44,140 nt of DNA from an uncultured Acidimicrobiales bacterium (lineage in GTDB: Bacteria; Actinomycetota; Acidimicrobiia; Acidimicrobiales; SZUA-35). Shown piece by piece: positions 1-8,940 of this stretch. The stretch lies in NCBI GenBank assembly GCA_937958015.1, contig CALGOA010000216.1, positions 1 to 44,140 of the forward strand, in the 5' to 3' direction. Below the pieces are notes generated by a model. That model was not told where the DNA came from. It saw nothing but the letters and a program-made list of their open reading frames with translations, and did not search any database. Every line of letters begins with the position of its first letter. Positions within the stretch are counted from its first letter, which is position 1. Made by a program: the position numbers and the translations under genes.

Positions 1-255
1 TCCGAAGGCCTGGATCACCGTCCACGTGCCTGCCGCCCCCAGCGCTCCGTGAGCCATGGGCGCGTGGGGCGCCAACTTCCCGGCCCCGTACCCGGCAGCG
101 GCAAATCCGAACATGGTGAGTCCGAAGAAACCGAGCTTCGCATAGTTCGACGAGTCGTCATCGAGAACCCACAACGAGACGAGCGTAAGTGGAACCAGGA
201 CGGTCAGGCCCGCAACCGCTGAGGTCCTCACGATGGTCCAGTCGATCGTTGGCAT
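1..255 (-). CDS. membrane protein, partial (C-terminus beyond window edge)
   Basis: Reverse-strand reading from ATG at 255 gives MPTIDWTIVRTSAVAGLTVLVPLTLVSLWVLDDDSSNYAKLGFFGLTMFGFAAAGYGAGKLAPHAP..., open to the window edge, hydrophobic. Confidence 0.65.
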   Translation of the reverse strand, partial: MPTIDWTIVRTSAVAGLTVLVPLTLVSLWVLDDDSSNYAKLGFFGLTMFGFAAAGYGAGKLAPHAPMAHGALGAAGTWTVIQAFG

Positions 256-323
256 ACAACTCGATCGTACTGCTCCTCGCGGAGCCTGGGCCAAGCGCAG
301 CGAGGGGGATCTAGAGTGGCGAC

Positions 324-830
324 GTGGGGTCGGTGATCTTCCTTCGTGGCATGAATCTGGGGAAGCGACGAATCACCAACGACGAACTGGCGGCAGCGCT
401 CGAACGTCTCGGGTTTGACCAACCGATGCCATACCAAGCGAGCGGCAACGTGATCTTGCCAGAAGCTACGTCGGTCGACTCCAGGGAAGTCGAACGCGGA
501 CTGGAAACGGAGTTGGGGTATCCGGTCCCGGTCTTCGCCAGGACCGACGACGAGGTGCGGCAACTGGCCGAATCACCGCTGAAGGGTCTGAAAGGTGCCG
601 ATGGTGGGAAACCCCAGATCGTTTTCATGCACGAAGAGACGATGGCCGACCTCACGTCGGTGTTCAGACCCGACGACCGCATCGAGGTGCGGGGGCGCGA
701 GATCCACTGGCTTCCTCCCGGCGGCCTGGCCGAAACGGCGGGGCTGCTGAAAGCGGTCGATGATGCGGTCGGCGGTACCACGATCCGAACCCTGGGCACG
801 ATCGAACGCATCGCCCGCAAACTGACCTGA
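324..830 (+). CDS. DUF1697 family protein
   Basis: 168 aa; N-terminus VIFLRGMNLGKRRITNDELAAALERLGF...ASGNVIL is typical of DUF1697. Confidence 0.85.
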   Translation: MGSVIFLRGMNLGKRRITNDELAAALERLGFDQPMPYQASGNVILPEATSVDSREVERGLETELGYPVPVFARTDDEVRQLAESPLKGLKGADGGKPQIVFMHEETMADLTSVFRPDDRIEVRGREIHWLPPGGLAETAGLLKAVDDAVGGTTIRTLGTIERIARKLT

Positions 831-847
831 TCACGCTGGCGTGGCTG

Positions 848-1017
848 CGCCCGGTGGGCTTCCGGTTGTGGTGCGTTATTGAAACGGAGCGGTGGGCTTC
901 CGCTAGCGGGACGGGCGGCTGAGGCAAGCCTTCGCCCGGTGGGCATCCGGTTCTGGTGCGTTATTGAAACGGGGCGGTGGGCTTCCGGTTGTGGGACGGG
1001 CGCCGGCCGCGGTGTGC
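848..1017. repeat. Two tandem ~85-bp imperfect repeats
   Basis: cgcccggtgggcttccggttgtggtgcgttattgaaacggagcggtgggcttccg at 848 recurs at 933 (cgcccggtgggcatccggttctggtgcgttattgaaacggggcggtgggcttccg). Confidence 0.8.
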
Positions 1018-1097
1018 TTGCTGTGATCACGATGTTCGGGGGCCTGTGAGCTGGGTACCATCGAACGACCGCAGCCAAGGCGGATCGATACCGGGAG

Positions 1098-1523
1098 TTG
1101 AATGTGGCAGAACTCAAGGGCAGCCAAACCGAACAGAACCTGAAGACGGCGCTCGCTCGCGAGAGCAACGCGAACCGTCGCTACCTCTACTTCGCCCAGA
1201 AGGCCGACGTCGAGGGGCAACCCGAGATCGCCGCATTGTTCCGTTCCATCGCCGAGGGTGAGACCGGCCATGCGTTCGGGCACCTCGACTTCCTCACCGA
1301 GATCTGTGATCCCGAAACCGGCGAGCCGGTTGGTGATACCGAAGAGAATCTACGTTCGGCGATCGCAGGCGAAACCTACGAGTTCACCGAGATGTACCCC
1401 AGCTTTGCTCGAACCGCCCGCCAGGAAGGGTTCGCAGAGGTGGGCGAATGGATGGAAGCCCTCGCCCGAGCGGAGAAGAGCCACGCTGGGCGATTCGCCG
1501 AGGGGCTCGACAACCTCACCTGA
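1098..1523 (+). CDS. rubrerythrin / ferritin-like protein
   Basis: 141 aa; SQTEQNLKTALARESNANRRYLYFAQKADVEGQPEIAALFRSIAEGETGHAFGHLDFL with ExxH-type iron-binding motifs. Confidence 0.9.
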   Translation: MNVAELKGSQTEQNLKTALARESNANRRYLYFAQKADVEGQPEIAALFRSIAEGETGHAFGHLDFLTEICDPETGEPVGDTEENLRSAIAGETYEFTEMYPSFARTARQEGFAEVGEWMEALARAEKSHAGRFAEGLDNLT

Positions 1524-1580
1524 GCAGCCGGCTTGGCGCCGTTTCGGTACGGCCGCCCCGGGCTTGCGATAGAAATACGT

Positions 1581-2600
1581 ATGACCATCTCGTGGCCGAG
1601 CCTTCTGAACGCCCTGATCGAGGGAACCGATCTCTCGCGCGAGGAAACCTCCGCAGCAATGGCCCAGGTACTCAGTGGCGAGGCCGACCCTGTCTCGCTT
1701 GCGGCTCTTCTGATGGGGCTACGGGTGAAGGGCGAATCCGACGACGAACTGCTCGGTTTCGCAGACGCAATGTTGGCGGCGGCGGAACCCCTGGACGTTC
1801 CCGTGGGCACGGTCGACATCGTCGGCACCGGCGGATCGAAGCATCGCCGCTCCCATGCGCTCAACGTCAGCTCGATGGCTTCGTTCGTCGCCGCAGCTGC
1901 GGGCGCCACGATCTGCCAACACGGCAACGTTGCCGCCTCCAGCACCAGTGGATCATTCGATTTTCTGAAGGCGATGGGCGTTGAGATCGACATCGGTCCC
2001 GCTGCGGTTGAAGAGCTGGTGAAGACCCAGGGTCTGGCCTTCGCCTGGGCCAAGACATTCCATCCAAGCATGCGCCATGCCGGGCCAGTGCGGACGTCGA
2101 TGGGAGTGCCCACGGTCTTCAATGTGCTTGGTCCACTGGTGCACCCCGGTCGGGTCAAGCGAATCGTGCTCGGGGTTTCCGGTGCCGACCGAGGCGAGCA
2201 GATGGCCAGAATCCTGTTGGGTCGCCATATGAATCGGGCGTGGGTGATCGCAGGGTTCGACGGGTTGGACGAGTTGTCGACCGTGGGGCCGAACGAGGTC
2301 TGGGAGGTCACACCGGGATCGATCAAGCAGCTCACCATCCATCCTGAGGCGGTGGGCATCGAACTGGTGGCGCCCGCTGCCCTCGCCGGCGGTAACGGAG
2401 AAGCCAATGCCGCGATCTTCCGTCGCATGATGGTCGACCCATCAAGCGAACAGGCCGCATCCGACATCGTGTGCCTCAACGCCGCTGCGGCTCTTGTCGT
2501 CGCCGACGTGGAACCCAACCTTGTGACCGCCGTCGCCACCGCCCGCTCGGCACTCGAGTCGGGTGCGGTTTCGGAACGTTTCGAGGCATTCATCGCCTAG
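1581..2600 (+). CDS. trpD: anthranilate phosphoribosyltransferase-like protein (TrpD family)
   Basis: VGTVDIVGTGGSKHRRSHALNVSSMASFVAAAAGATICQHGN, HPSMRHAGPVRTSMGVPTVFNVLGPL, GFDGLDELSTVGPNEVWEV. Some canonical active-site residues differ (see findings). Confidence 0.8.
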   Translation: MTISWPSLLNALIEGTDLSREETSAAMAQVLSGEADPVSLAALLMGLRVKGESDDELLGFADAMLAAAEPLDVPVGTVDIVGTGGSKHRRSHALNVSSMASFVAAAAGATICQHGNVAASSTSGSFDFLKAMGVEIDIGPAAVEELVKTQGLAFAWAKTFHPSMRHAGPVRTSMGVPTVFNVLGPLVHPGRVKRIVLGVSGADRGEQMARILLGRHMNRAWVIAGFDGLDELSTVGPNEVWEVTPGSIKQLTIHPEAVGIELVAPAALAGGNGEANAAIFRRMMVDPSSEQAASDIVCLNAAAALVVADVEPNLVTAVATARSALESGAVSERFEAFIA

Positions 2601-2652
2601 GGCTGTGCCGGCGCCGGTGCCGGTGCTGGCGCCGGTTCGGGCCGGGCCCGGT

Positions 2653-4218
2653 CTATTTGCTGGGGGAGAAGTCGGGGAGGCGGGGAAGCGTGGAGGTGAG
2701 AGCTGCGCTTCCCTTGAGGACTCGGGCGGTTGATCCGTAGCGGTCGATCCAGCCACCGACGAGAAGTTGTTCCTCCATCGAGAGCGACTCGGAATCGATT
2801 CTGACCACACCGGATCGAAACTCCAGCACGATCGACCCCAGGTTCGACACCATGTCGAGCCGGCGCGACCGCTCGACCGTGTTCGCGAACGCGCTGGCAC
2901 GATTTCGGACCGCCGCAGCATCCTCGAACCGTTCGTCGGCCGCCAGAGCGTTCATTCGGTCAGCCAAACGATCCAGCGCGAGATGGGGGTGGGTCGTCAT
3001 CAGCCGGGTCGCATCGGAAACGATGTTTGCGTACTCCCGATGATCGAGGTCGCCGGTGCAGGGGCAGGCCGCCACCCCCAACTGCGCCGCCGTGCACAGA
3101 CCCGAACGTTTGGCGCGCCCGTCCTTGCCGATCTTGGTTGAGCAACGCCGCAACGGTACGACCGACTGGATGGCCTCCACGATCAGATCGGCCGTGCGCC
3201 GGTTCGTGATCGGACCCAGGTACACGCCCTGCCCCTTCTTCGCATGTACGACCGACAGGCGGGGGAACGCTTCACCCGTCGTCAGTTTCACCCACTTCGG
3301 TTTGATCGGGCGGGTGTTGCGACGGTTGAACCGGGGTGTGTGCTTCTGGATCAGGCGCAGTTCGAGCAGTTCGGCCTCCAGCGTGTTGTCGCAGACCTCG
3401 TGTCGAATGGAAGCGGTCTCGCGAAGAAGCTGTGGGATCTTCCGTCGAGTGTCAGAGCTGAAATAGCTTCGCACCCGGGCCCGAAGGTCGGTGGCCTTCC
3501 CCACATACAACACCCGGTCCTCGGCATCGGAGAAGAAATAGACACCGGGCTTTCGTGGGAGGTTCGTGGTGAGCGACAGCTTCTTCCACTGCGGATGCCC
3601 CGCCACGGTTGGTAGGGCGATCAGATCGTCGAGCCCGGTGACCCCCCACGCTGAGGCCCGCTCGATCAGGAAGTGGAGCAGGTCCACGGTGGCCCAGGCA
3701 TCGTCCAGAGCCCGGTGGCAGGGCTGGTGGGGTAGCCGCAGGCGTTTGGCCAACTCGCCCAGATTGAACCGGGGAACCTCGTCGTTGAGAAGACGACGGG
3801 CGAGGGAAAGGGTGTCCAGTTTCTGATTTCCCAGCATCGGACCGCCCCACTGGCGGATCGCGGCGTTGAGGAAACTCATGTCGAATCGAATGTTGTGGCC
3901 AACGATCACCGACCCGCCGATGAACTCCAGAAACGTTGGCAGGACGGCATTGATCGGAGGTGCGTGCATCACCATCATCTCGGTGATACCGGTCACGACG
4001 GTGATCTTGGGCGGGATTCCCATTCCCGGATTCACCATGGTTTGAAAGGTTCCGACCACCTCGCCGCCACACACCTTCACCGCACCGATCTCGGTGATGC
4101 CACAGGAGTTCGGATCACCACCGGTTGTCTCGAGGTCGAGTACGCAGAAGGTGGCCTCGGCCAGCGGGATGCCCAACGCCTCGAGCGATTGTTGGATCGG
4201 GGGTGCGGTGAACAACAT
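2653..4218 (-). CDS. DEDDh 3'-5' exonuclease fused to GIY-YIG (UvrC/Cho-like) nuclease domain
   Basis: FCVLDLETTGGDPNSCGITEIGAVKV and HNIRFDMSFLNAA (DEDDh exonuclease), then LPRKPGVYFFSDAEDRVLYVGKATDLRARVRSYF (GIY-YIG). Start chosen at MLFTAPPI. Confidence 0.9.
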   Translation of the reverse strand: MLFTAPPIQQSLEALGIPLAEATFCVLDLETTGGDPNSCGITEIGAVKVCGGEVVGTFQTMVNPGMGIPPKITVVTGITEMMVMHAPPINAVLPTFLEFIGGSVIVGHNIRFDMSFLNAAIRQWGGPMLGNQKLDTLSLARRLLNDEVPRFNLGELAKRLRLPHQPCHRALDDAWATVDLLHFLIERASAWGVTGLDDLIALPTVAGHPQWKKLSLTTNLPRKPGVYFFSDAEDRVLYVGKATDLRARVRSYFSSDTRRKIPQLLRETASIRHEVCDNTLEAELLELRLIQKHTPRFNRRNTRPIKPKWVKLTTGEAFPRLSVVHAKKGQGVYLGPITNRRTADLIVEAIQSVVPLRRCSTKIGKDGRAKRSGLCTAAQLGVAACPCTGDLDHREYANIVSDATRLMTTHPHLALDRLADRMNALAADERFEDAAAVRNRASAFANTVERSRRLDMVSNLGSIVLEFRSGVVRIDSESLSMEEQLLVGGWIDRYGSTARVLKGSAALTSTLPRLPDFSPSK

Positions 4219-4231
4219 CGGTGAGAGTAGA

Positions 4232-4247
4232 GCGAACAAACGTTCGC
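4232..4247. promoter_or_regulatory. LexA/SOS box, actinobacterial type
   Basis: gCGAACaaacGTTCGc is a perfect palindromic match to CGAAC-N4-GTTCG, about 14 bp upstream of the ATG of the exonuclease/GIY-YIG gene. Confidence 0.8.
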
Positions 4248-4468
4248 GTGTCAAGAACGTGCCCCCGAACGGCGGGCACTTGGGACGCAAACGCGACGGT
4301 TGAGTAGAGTTGCGAGGGTCGGCGAAGCAGTGGTGCGGTCGGTTGGCGGACGTCACGCAATCGAGAGAAAGTGCGGTTGCTACTGAACTTCATCAATGAA
4401 ACGTCGATGTAAGAGGAGAGGCGCAAGGTCTCAACTCGACCAGAGGGATATCGGGAGTTATTCGAGCT

Positions 4469-7400
4469 ATGGATTCTCAGGAGCTGAACAGGGCATGTGA
4501 ATTGGCCTTTCTCGTCGCACGAGAAGGGGAAACACAGGACCCGCCAATCGAGCCGCCGGCTCCCATGAAGATGTTCCTCTACGTGCGTTCGTTCCCCCAG
4601 CGGGCACTGAGCGTGGCCCGTCAGGTGATGGAAGAGGACGAAGGTTTCCGCGGTCGTGTTGCCGCCGCCGCCACCGAGGAGAACGTCGGTGCCGCCGCCC
4701 TGGAGTGGCTGAACCGCAGCGGAGCTATCGCCGCCGACAGTGAAGATGACTCCGGCGACGCCGACGTCGCAGCTGAAGCTACCGATATCGACACCGATGC
4801 CGGAGAGCCCGTGACCAAGGAGGCCATCCGGTCCGAACTCGAGGAACTGAAGAGCCTCGTGGGCCAGCTCTCTGAAGAACGTCAAGCCGTCGACAGTGAG
4901 GTGGAGGGTCTTTCTGGTCGACTCGAAACCTCCGAGATCGACTCTGGCCTTTCGAACCTTGTGCCCGACGCCGAACCTCTCGCTGCGCTTCGCACCGAGA
5001 CGATTCCCGGCCCAGGATCTTCGTCGCTCACCTCCCAGGTCCGGGGCCTGCATTCGGATCTCAAGCAGGCCCGACTCGAGCGTGACCACGCTCAGGAAGC
5101 CAAAGAACTGGCGATCCTCGAGCACGCCGAACTAGCCGAAGAACTGGAGGACCTGCGGGTCCTCGCCGGCGAAGCTCAGGTTCAGCTGCGCGATCTGGAA
5201 TCCCGCATCGACACCGTCTCCTCGGAGAAGGAACTGCTGGCCGGTGAGAAGGAACGTCTCGCCGCCGAGAAGGAATTGCTGGCAACCCAGAAGAGCCAAA
5301 TCGAAGCCGAGCACAGTGCGCTCAGCTCCGACCACGACGCGCTGGCCGCACAGGTCGAGGCATCCAAACTGAAACTGGAAGCAGCCGAAGCGGACCTGGT
5401 TCGCCTGAATGCCAACGTTGAAGCGGCCCGAAGCGACGCCGGCGCATCCGTGGCCGACCTCCAGGCCGCAGTCTCCGCCCGCGCTGCGATGGAAAGCCAC
5501 GTGGATGCTCTGGGTGGAGCGCACGCCAAGGCCCGAGCCGAAATTGAACGCGTTAACGCAGCGTTGGCTGACAAGAACGCCACCGATCGACAGAAGATCG
5601 ACACCCTCCGGGTTGCGCTCGCATCGGTCACCGCCGAGCGTGATGCGCTGCAGGCCAAGCTCGAAACGGTTCGAGCCACCGTCTCCTCTCTGCAGGGTGA
5701 GATGGCGAAACTCGACACCAACGTGAACGACGCCGAGTCGGTTGCGTCCGTGTTGGGTGAACGTATGGCGGAGCTGCAGTCGTCGGTCGACGCCGTTCCC
5801 GGAAACGAGATCGCCACCAGCGATCTGGCCGAGTTCGACGCCCCCGAGGCTCCCATCGCTGTTGCCCCGGCGGTCGTTGCCGACTCATTCGCAACCGCAC
5901 CGACCGAGGAAACACTGATCGAACCCGACATTGAAGCGGTCGTCGTCGACGACGCTTCGGTCGAGGATGCTCCGGTCGTTGACGACGTTGTAGCCGACGT
6001 CGCAGTCGACGTCGCAGTTGAGGATTCAGCTGCGGAAGAGGTCGTCGTTGCAGACGCACCGATCGACGAACCTGCAGCCGAGATCACATCCGAGGACGCC
6101 ACGTCTGAAGAAGCCGAGACCGTTGACTCCGAGACCGTTGATGCGCCGGTCGAGACCGCTGCTGAGGAAGTTGCGGTGGAGGAGGCTCCGGCCCACGAGA
6201 CCGTGACCGAGGCATTCGAACCGATCGTGAGCGACGTTGCGGTCGAAGAGGCCGTCGATAGCCCCGCCGAGATCGTCGAGGACGCAATCGACTCCGACGT
6301 CGACAGCATGGTTCACGTGGAAACGCCCGACGTGGTTGATCCAGCCGAGCCGTTTGCGGTCGGTAGTTACGAGACTGGCGAAACCGCTGGTGTTTCGCCA
6401 CTGGTGCTTTCGGACACGACCGGTGACGACTTCACTGCTGGACTCCTCGATCCAGAGGTTCCCGACACCCCCGAACTTCCCAATGCCGCTCCGATCGAAG
6501 ACGCGACGCCGTCGATCGAGGCAAGCGACGTGCCCGATGCGCTCAAGGGTGCTGTCGAGTCGGGCGGTCCTTCGGCCGCCGATCTGGCCGTCGCAGCCTC
6601 ATTCGAGGCCGTGTCCGAGGAAACGCCTGGCATCCGGTTTGGCGAGGCCCAGGTTGATACCGCTTCCGAGGTGACCGAGGAAGAGGACATCGATGAGGTA
6701 CACGCACTGGTGGCCGAGACGGTCGCCTCGTTCGAGCCCACCGAGTCCGACAACCTTCCGGGGTCGGCTGTTCCGGCCGAAGACGTACAACCCGCCGAAC
6801 CGACCGAGCGAGGCGGGCTCAGCAGCCTGTTCAGCTCGTTCTCCCGCAACTCGGGTGACGATGCTGGCTCCGAAACCGCCGTAGCCGAATCGCAAAGTGA
6901 CGACGGTGGAGGCTCAACCGGTCTCCTGGCTTCAGCTGGTATCGCAGCTGCCGGCGTTGCCGCAGGAGCGGTCGGGGCCGTCACCAGCCGCACCGATGAG
7001 GACGCAGCAGCCGTCGTTGACGACTCCGCAACAGCCGGTGGATCCGTCGCGGTCGAAGAAGCGGTCGTTACTCGCACCCCCGTCGAAGTTCCAAGTGAAG
7101 TCATCGGTGACTCTCTTGCAGTCGCCCGTCACGTCGTTTCCACCGAGGACATCGTGCTGCTCGTCGATGGTGACCCTGTCGCCGCGATGGGTTGGCCCAG
7201 CGTCGATCGTGTCGAGCAACGTCGCAACCTGGTCCACTACCTGAACGTGATGGCCGGCAACACCGGAGCGGCACCCGATGTACTGCTCGACCGAGACCTT
7301 GGCGTCGACCGTCTGCCTGACTCCCGTTCGGTGCGGGTTCGCACGACCAACGAGGGTGGCTCCGTAGCCGCCCAGATCATCGGTCTGATCGACACCTACC

Positions 7401-7519
7401 CTCGCGAGTGGCCGGTTGCGGTCATTACCGACAACAGCGACTTGGCGGCCGAGGCTGCAATGAAGGGCGCCAACGTGCTCGACAACGGTCAGCTCCTCGA
7501 TCTCTTCATCGCTCCCTGA
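4469..7519 (+). CDS. coiled-coil, acidic low-complexity protein with C-terminal NYN/PIN-like (YacP-type) domain
   Basis: 1016 aa. N-terminal VARQVMEEDEGFRGRVAAAATEENVGAAALEWLNR, heptad-rich middle, D/E/A/V-rich region, C-terminal IVLLVDGDPVAAMGWPSVDRVEQRRNLVHYL...VAVITDNSDLAAEAAMKGANVLDNGQLLDLF. Confidence 0.85.
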   Translation: MDSQELNRACELAFLVAREGETQDPPIEPPAPMKMFLYVRSFPQRALSVARQVMEEDEGFRGRVAAAATEENVGAAALEWLNRSGAIAADSEDDSGDADVAAEATDIDTDAGEPVTKEAIRSELEELKSLVGQLSEERQAVDSEVEGLSGRLETSEIDSGLSNLVPDAEPLAALRTETIPGPGSSSLTSQVRGLHSDLKQARLERDHAQEAKELAILEHAELAEELEDLRVLAGEAQVQLRDLESRIDTVSSEKELLAGEKERLAAEKELLATQKSQIEAEHSALSSDHDALAAQVEASKLKLEAAEADLVRLNANVEAARSDAGASVADLQAAVSARAAMESHVDALGGAHAKARAEIERVNAALADKNATDRQKIDTLRVALASVTAERDALQAKLETVRATVSSLQGEMAKLDTNVNDAESVASVLGERMAELQSSVDAVPGNEIATSDLAEFDAPEAPIAVAPAVVADSFATAPTEETLIEPDIEAVVVDDASVEDAPVVDDVVADVAVDVAVEDSAAEEVVVADAPIDEPAAEITSEDATSEEAETVDSETVDAPVETAAEEVAVEEAPAHETVTEAFEPIVSDVAVEEAVDSPAEIVEDAIDSDVDSMVHVETPDVVDPAEPFAVGSYETGETAGVSPLVLSDTTGDDFTAGLLDPEVPDTPELPNAAPIEDATPSIEASDVPDALKGAVESGGPSAADLAVAASFEAVSEETPGIRFGEAQVDTASEVTEEEDIDEVHALVAETVASFEPTESDNLPGSAVPAEDVQPAEPTERGGLSSLFSSFSRNSGDDAGSETAVAESQSDDGGGSTGLLASAGIAAAGVAAGAVGAVTSRTDEDAAAVVDDSATAGGSVAVEEAVVTRTPVEVPSEVIGDSLAVARHVVSTEDIVLLVDGDPVAAMGWPSVDRVEQRRNLVHYLNVMAGNTGAAPDVLLDRDLGVDRLPDSRSVRVRTTNEGGSVAAQIIGLIDTYPREWPVAVITDNSDLAAEAAMKGANVLDNGQLLDLFIAP

Positions 7520-8940
7520 GACCGAACCAACCTGGGCTGAAGTGCGCTACGACTTCTGCTTTGCAGAGCGCCGACCCACACGCCAGCTCCGTAGGAAAGA
7601 TCGTCAACCGCTGCGATAGGAGCGTGGTTGCGATGTGTCATCACTCGTTCGGCCAGCCACAGGACCATCACCAGGCTCGCTCGTCGTCGTAGCCGTCCCG
7701 AGAGCCCTTGGCCCATGAGAAACGCAGTGAGCGGCCATAGGGCCCGCCCTGCGGATCGCACGAACCATCGACCGGCGGTCAGGTTGGTTCGAAGCGCCTC
7801 GGAGGCGCCCAGCGACCCGGCGGTCGGGTAGTTGTCCAGCGCATCCTGAAATCGTCGCGCCATCGTCCGTGAGTCACCGGCGAGGCACGCGGCGGCTGCG
7901 ACGACAGACAACGACGCTGGCAGGGTTCCAAGTCCGGCTATAGCCAGCGCAGTTGCCGTTCGCAGCTCCAGCGGTGCGATGAGATCGCCATGGCGGCGAC
8001 CCAGCGGCCCGGCCGCAGTGCCGTAGCTGAAGCGTTGCCGGGCGAACGACCGCAGGTCCGGGCGGGGCGGATGGGATGCGCTCAGATCCGCATCGAAGAT
8101 AACGGTCTGGCCAGCCCCAGCGGCTCGCCAGACGAGATCGACATCTTCACCGAAACGAAGGTCGGGATCGAAACCCCCTATCGATTGAATCGCCGCCCGA
8201 TCGAGCGCCACCACCGTGCTCGGCACATAGGGGACGCCCTGAGTGGGTCCGACCACACGAGCACCGCTTCGTTGTCCCGAAAGAGCACCGAGGTCGAGAG
8301 CCGAGTTGTCCCGTTCGTACTGCGAGATCGCGGTAGCGGCGGCGCTGGAGATGATTCTTGGCGCCGCCACACTGGCCCCCGAACGGATCCAGTCATACAG
8401 CACATCAAGGGTGTCGACCTCGACAGCGACCCCGGCATCGATGCAGATGGCAACCGGCGCATGGCCGGCCGCAAGTCCGGTGTTTCTCGCGGCGCCCGGG
8501 CCCCTGTTGCCGCCGTGGTCTATCACCCGGATGCGGTCGGATGAGGGCTGGACGAGGTCTCGAAGAGAGCGCCGCTCCGCCGGATCGCTACCGTCATCGA
8601 CGATGATGACTCGGGCATCGCGGTGACGTTCGCCGGACAGCAATGGCTGCAATGCGTCGAGTGTGGCAGCGATACCGGCCGCGTCGTTGAAGTGGGGGAT
8701 CACGATGTCGTAGTGGCGGTCGACGGCTGGTTCGGGGCGGGAAAGGGCGAGGAAACCTCGCTGCTCGAGTCGTGTGCGCAATCGTCCGTCGTCATCGGTC
8801 GGTCGATTGTGGCGCAGTACGGCTCGAGCCGCGTCTGCGCCCCGGGCCGACAACCTCAGGAGCCGGGGCGGCGAACCACCGAAGAGGATGCGGCCATGGT
8901 CGAGCAGCCGTAGGTGGCCGCCGGTTTCAGGCGAGGACAC
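7489..8940 (-). CDS. mftF: mycofactocin-system-type glycosyltransferase (MftF-like, GT2)
   Basis: LRLLDHGRILFGGSPPRLLRLSARG, then GT2 core HYDIVIPHFNDAAGIAATLDAL...VIIVDDGSDP...GNRGPGAARNTGL...GFDPDLRFGEDVDLVWRA. GTG start at 8940 overlaps the end of the VWA gene. Confidence 0.8.
   Translation of the reverse strand: MSSPETGGHLRLLDHGRILFGGSPPRLLRLSARGADAARAVLRHNRPTDDDGRLRTRLEQRGFLALSRPEPAVDRHYDIVIPHFNDAAGIAATLDALQPLLSGERHRDARVIIVDDGSDPAERRSLRDLVQPSSDRIRVIDHGGNRGPGAARNTGLAAGHAPVAICIDAGVAVEVDTLDVLYDWIRSGASVAAPRIISSAAATAISQYERDNSALDLGALSGQRSGARVVGPTQGVPYVPSTVVALDRAAIQSIGGFDPDLRFGEDVDLVWRAAGAGQTVIFDADLSASHPPRPDLRSFARQRFSYGTAAGPLGRRHGDLIAPLELRTATALAIAGLGTLPASLSVVAAAACLAGDSRTMARRFQDALDNYPTAGSLGASEALRTNLTAGRWFVRSAGRALWPLTAFLMGQGLSGRLRRRASLVMVLWLAERVMTHRNHAPIAAVDDLSYGAGVWVGALQSRSRSALQPRLVRSQGAMKRSRS

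Noticed and set aside
1376-2593. 405-aa minus-strand ORF
   Set aside because: Fully antisense to the trpD-like gene and part of the rubrerythrin gene; no recognisable protein features.
5182-6309. 375-aa minus-strand ORF rich in Ser/Ala/Thr
   Set aside because: Antisense to the acidic repeat-rich part of the 1016-aa gene; composition is the mirror of GAC/GTC/GAG codons, with no domain.
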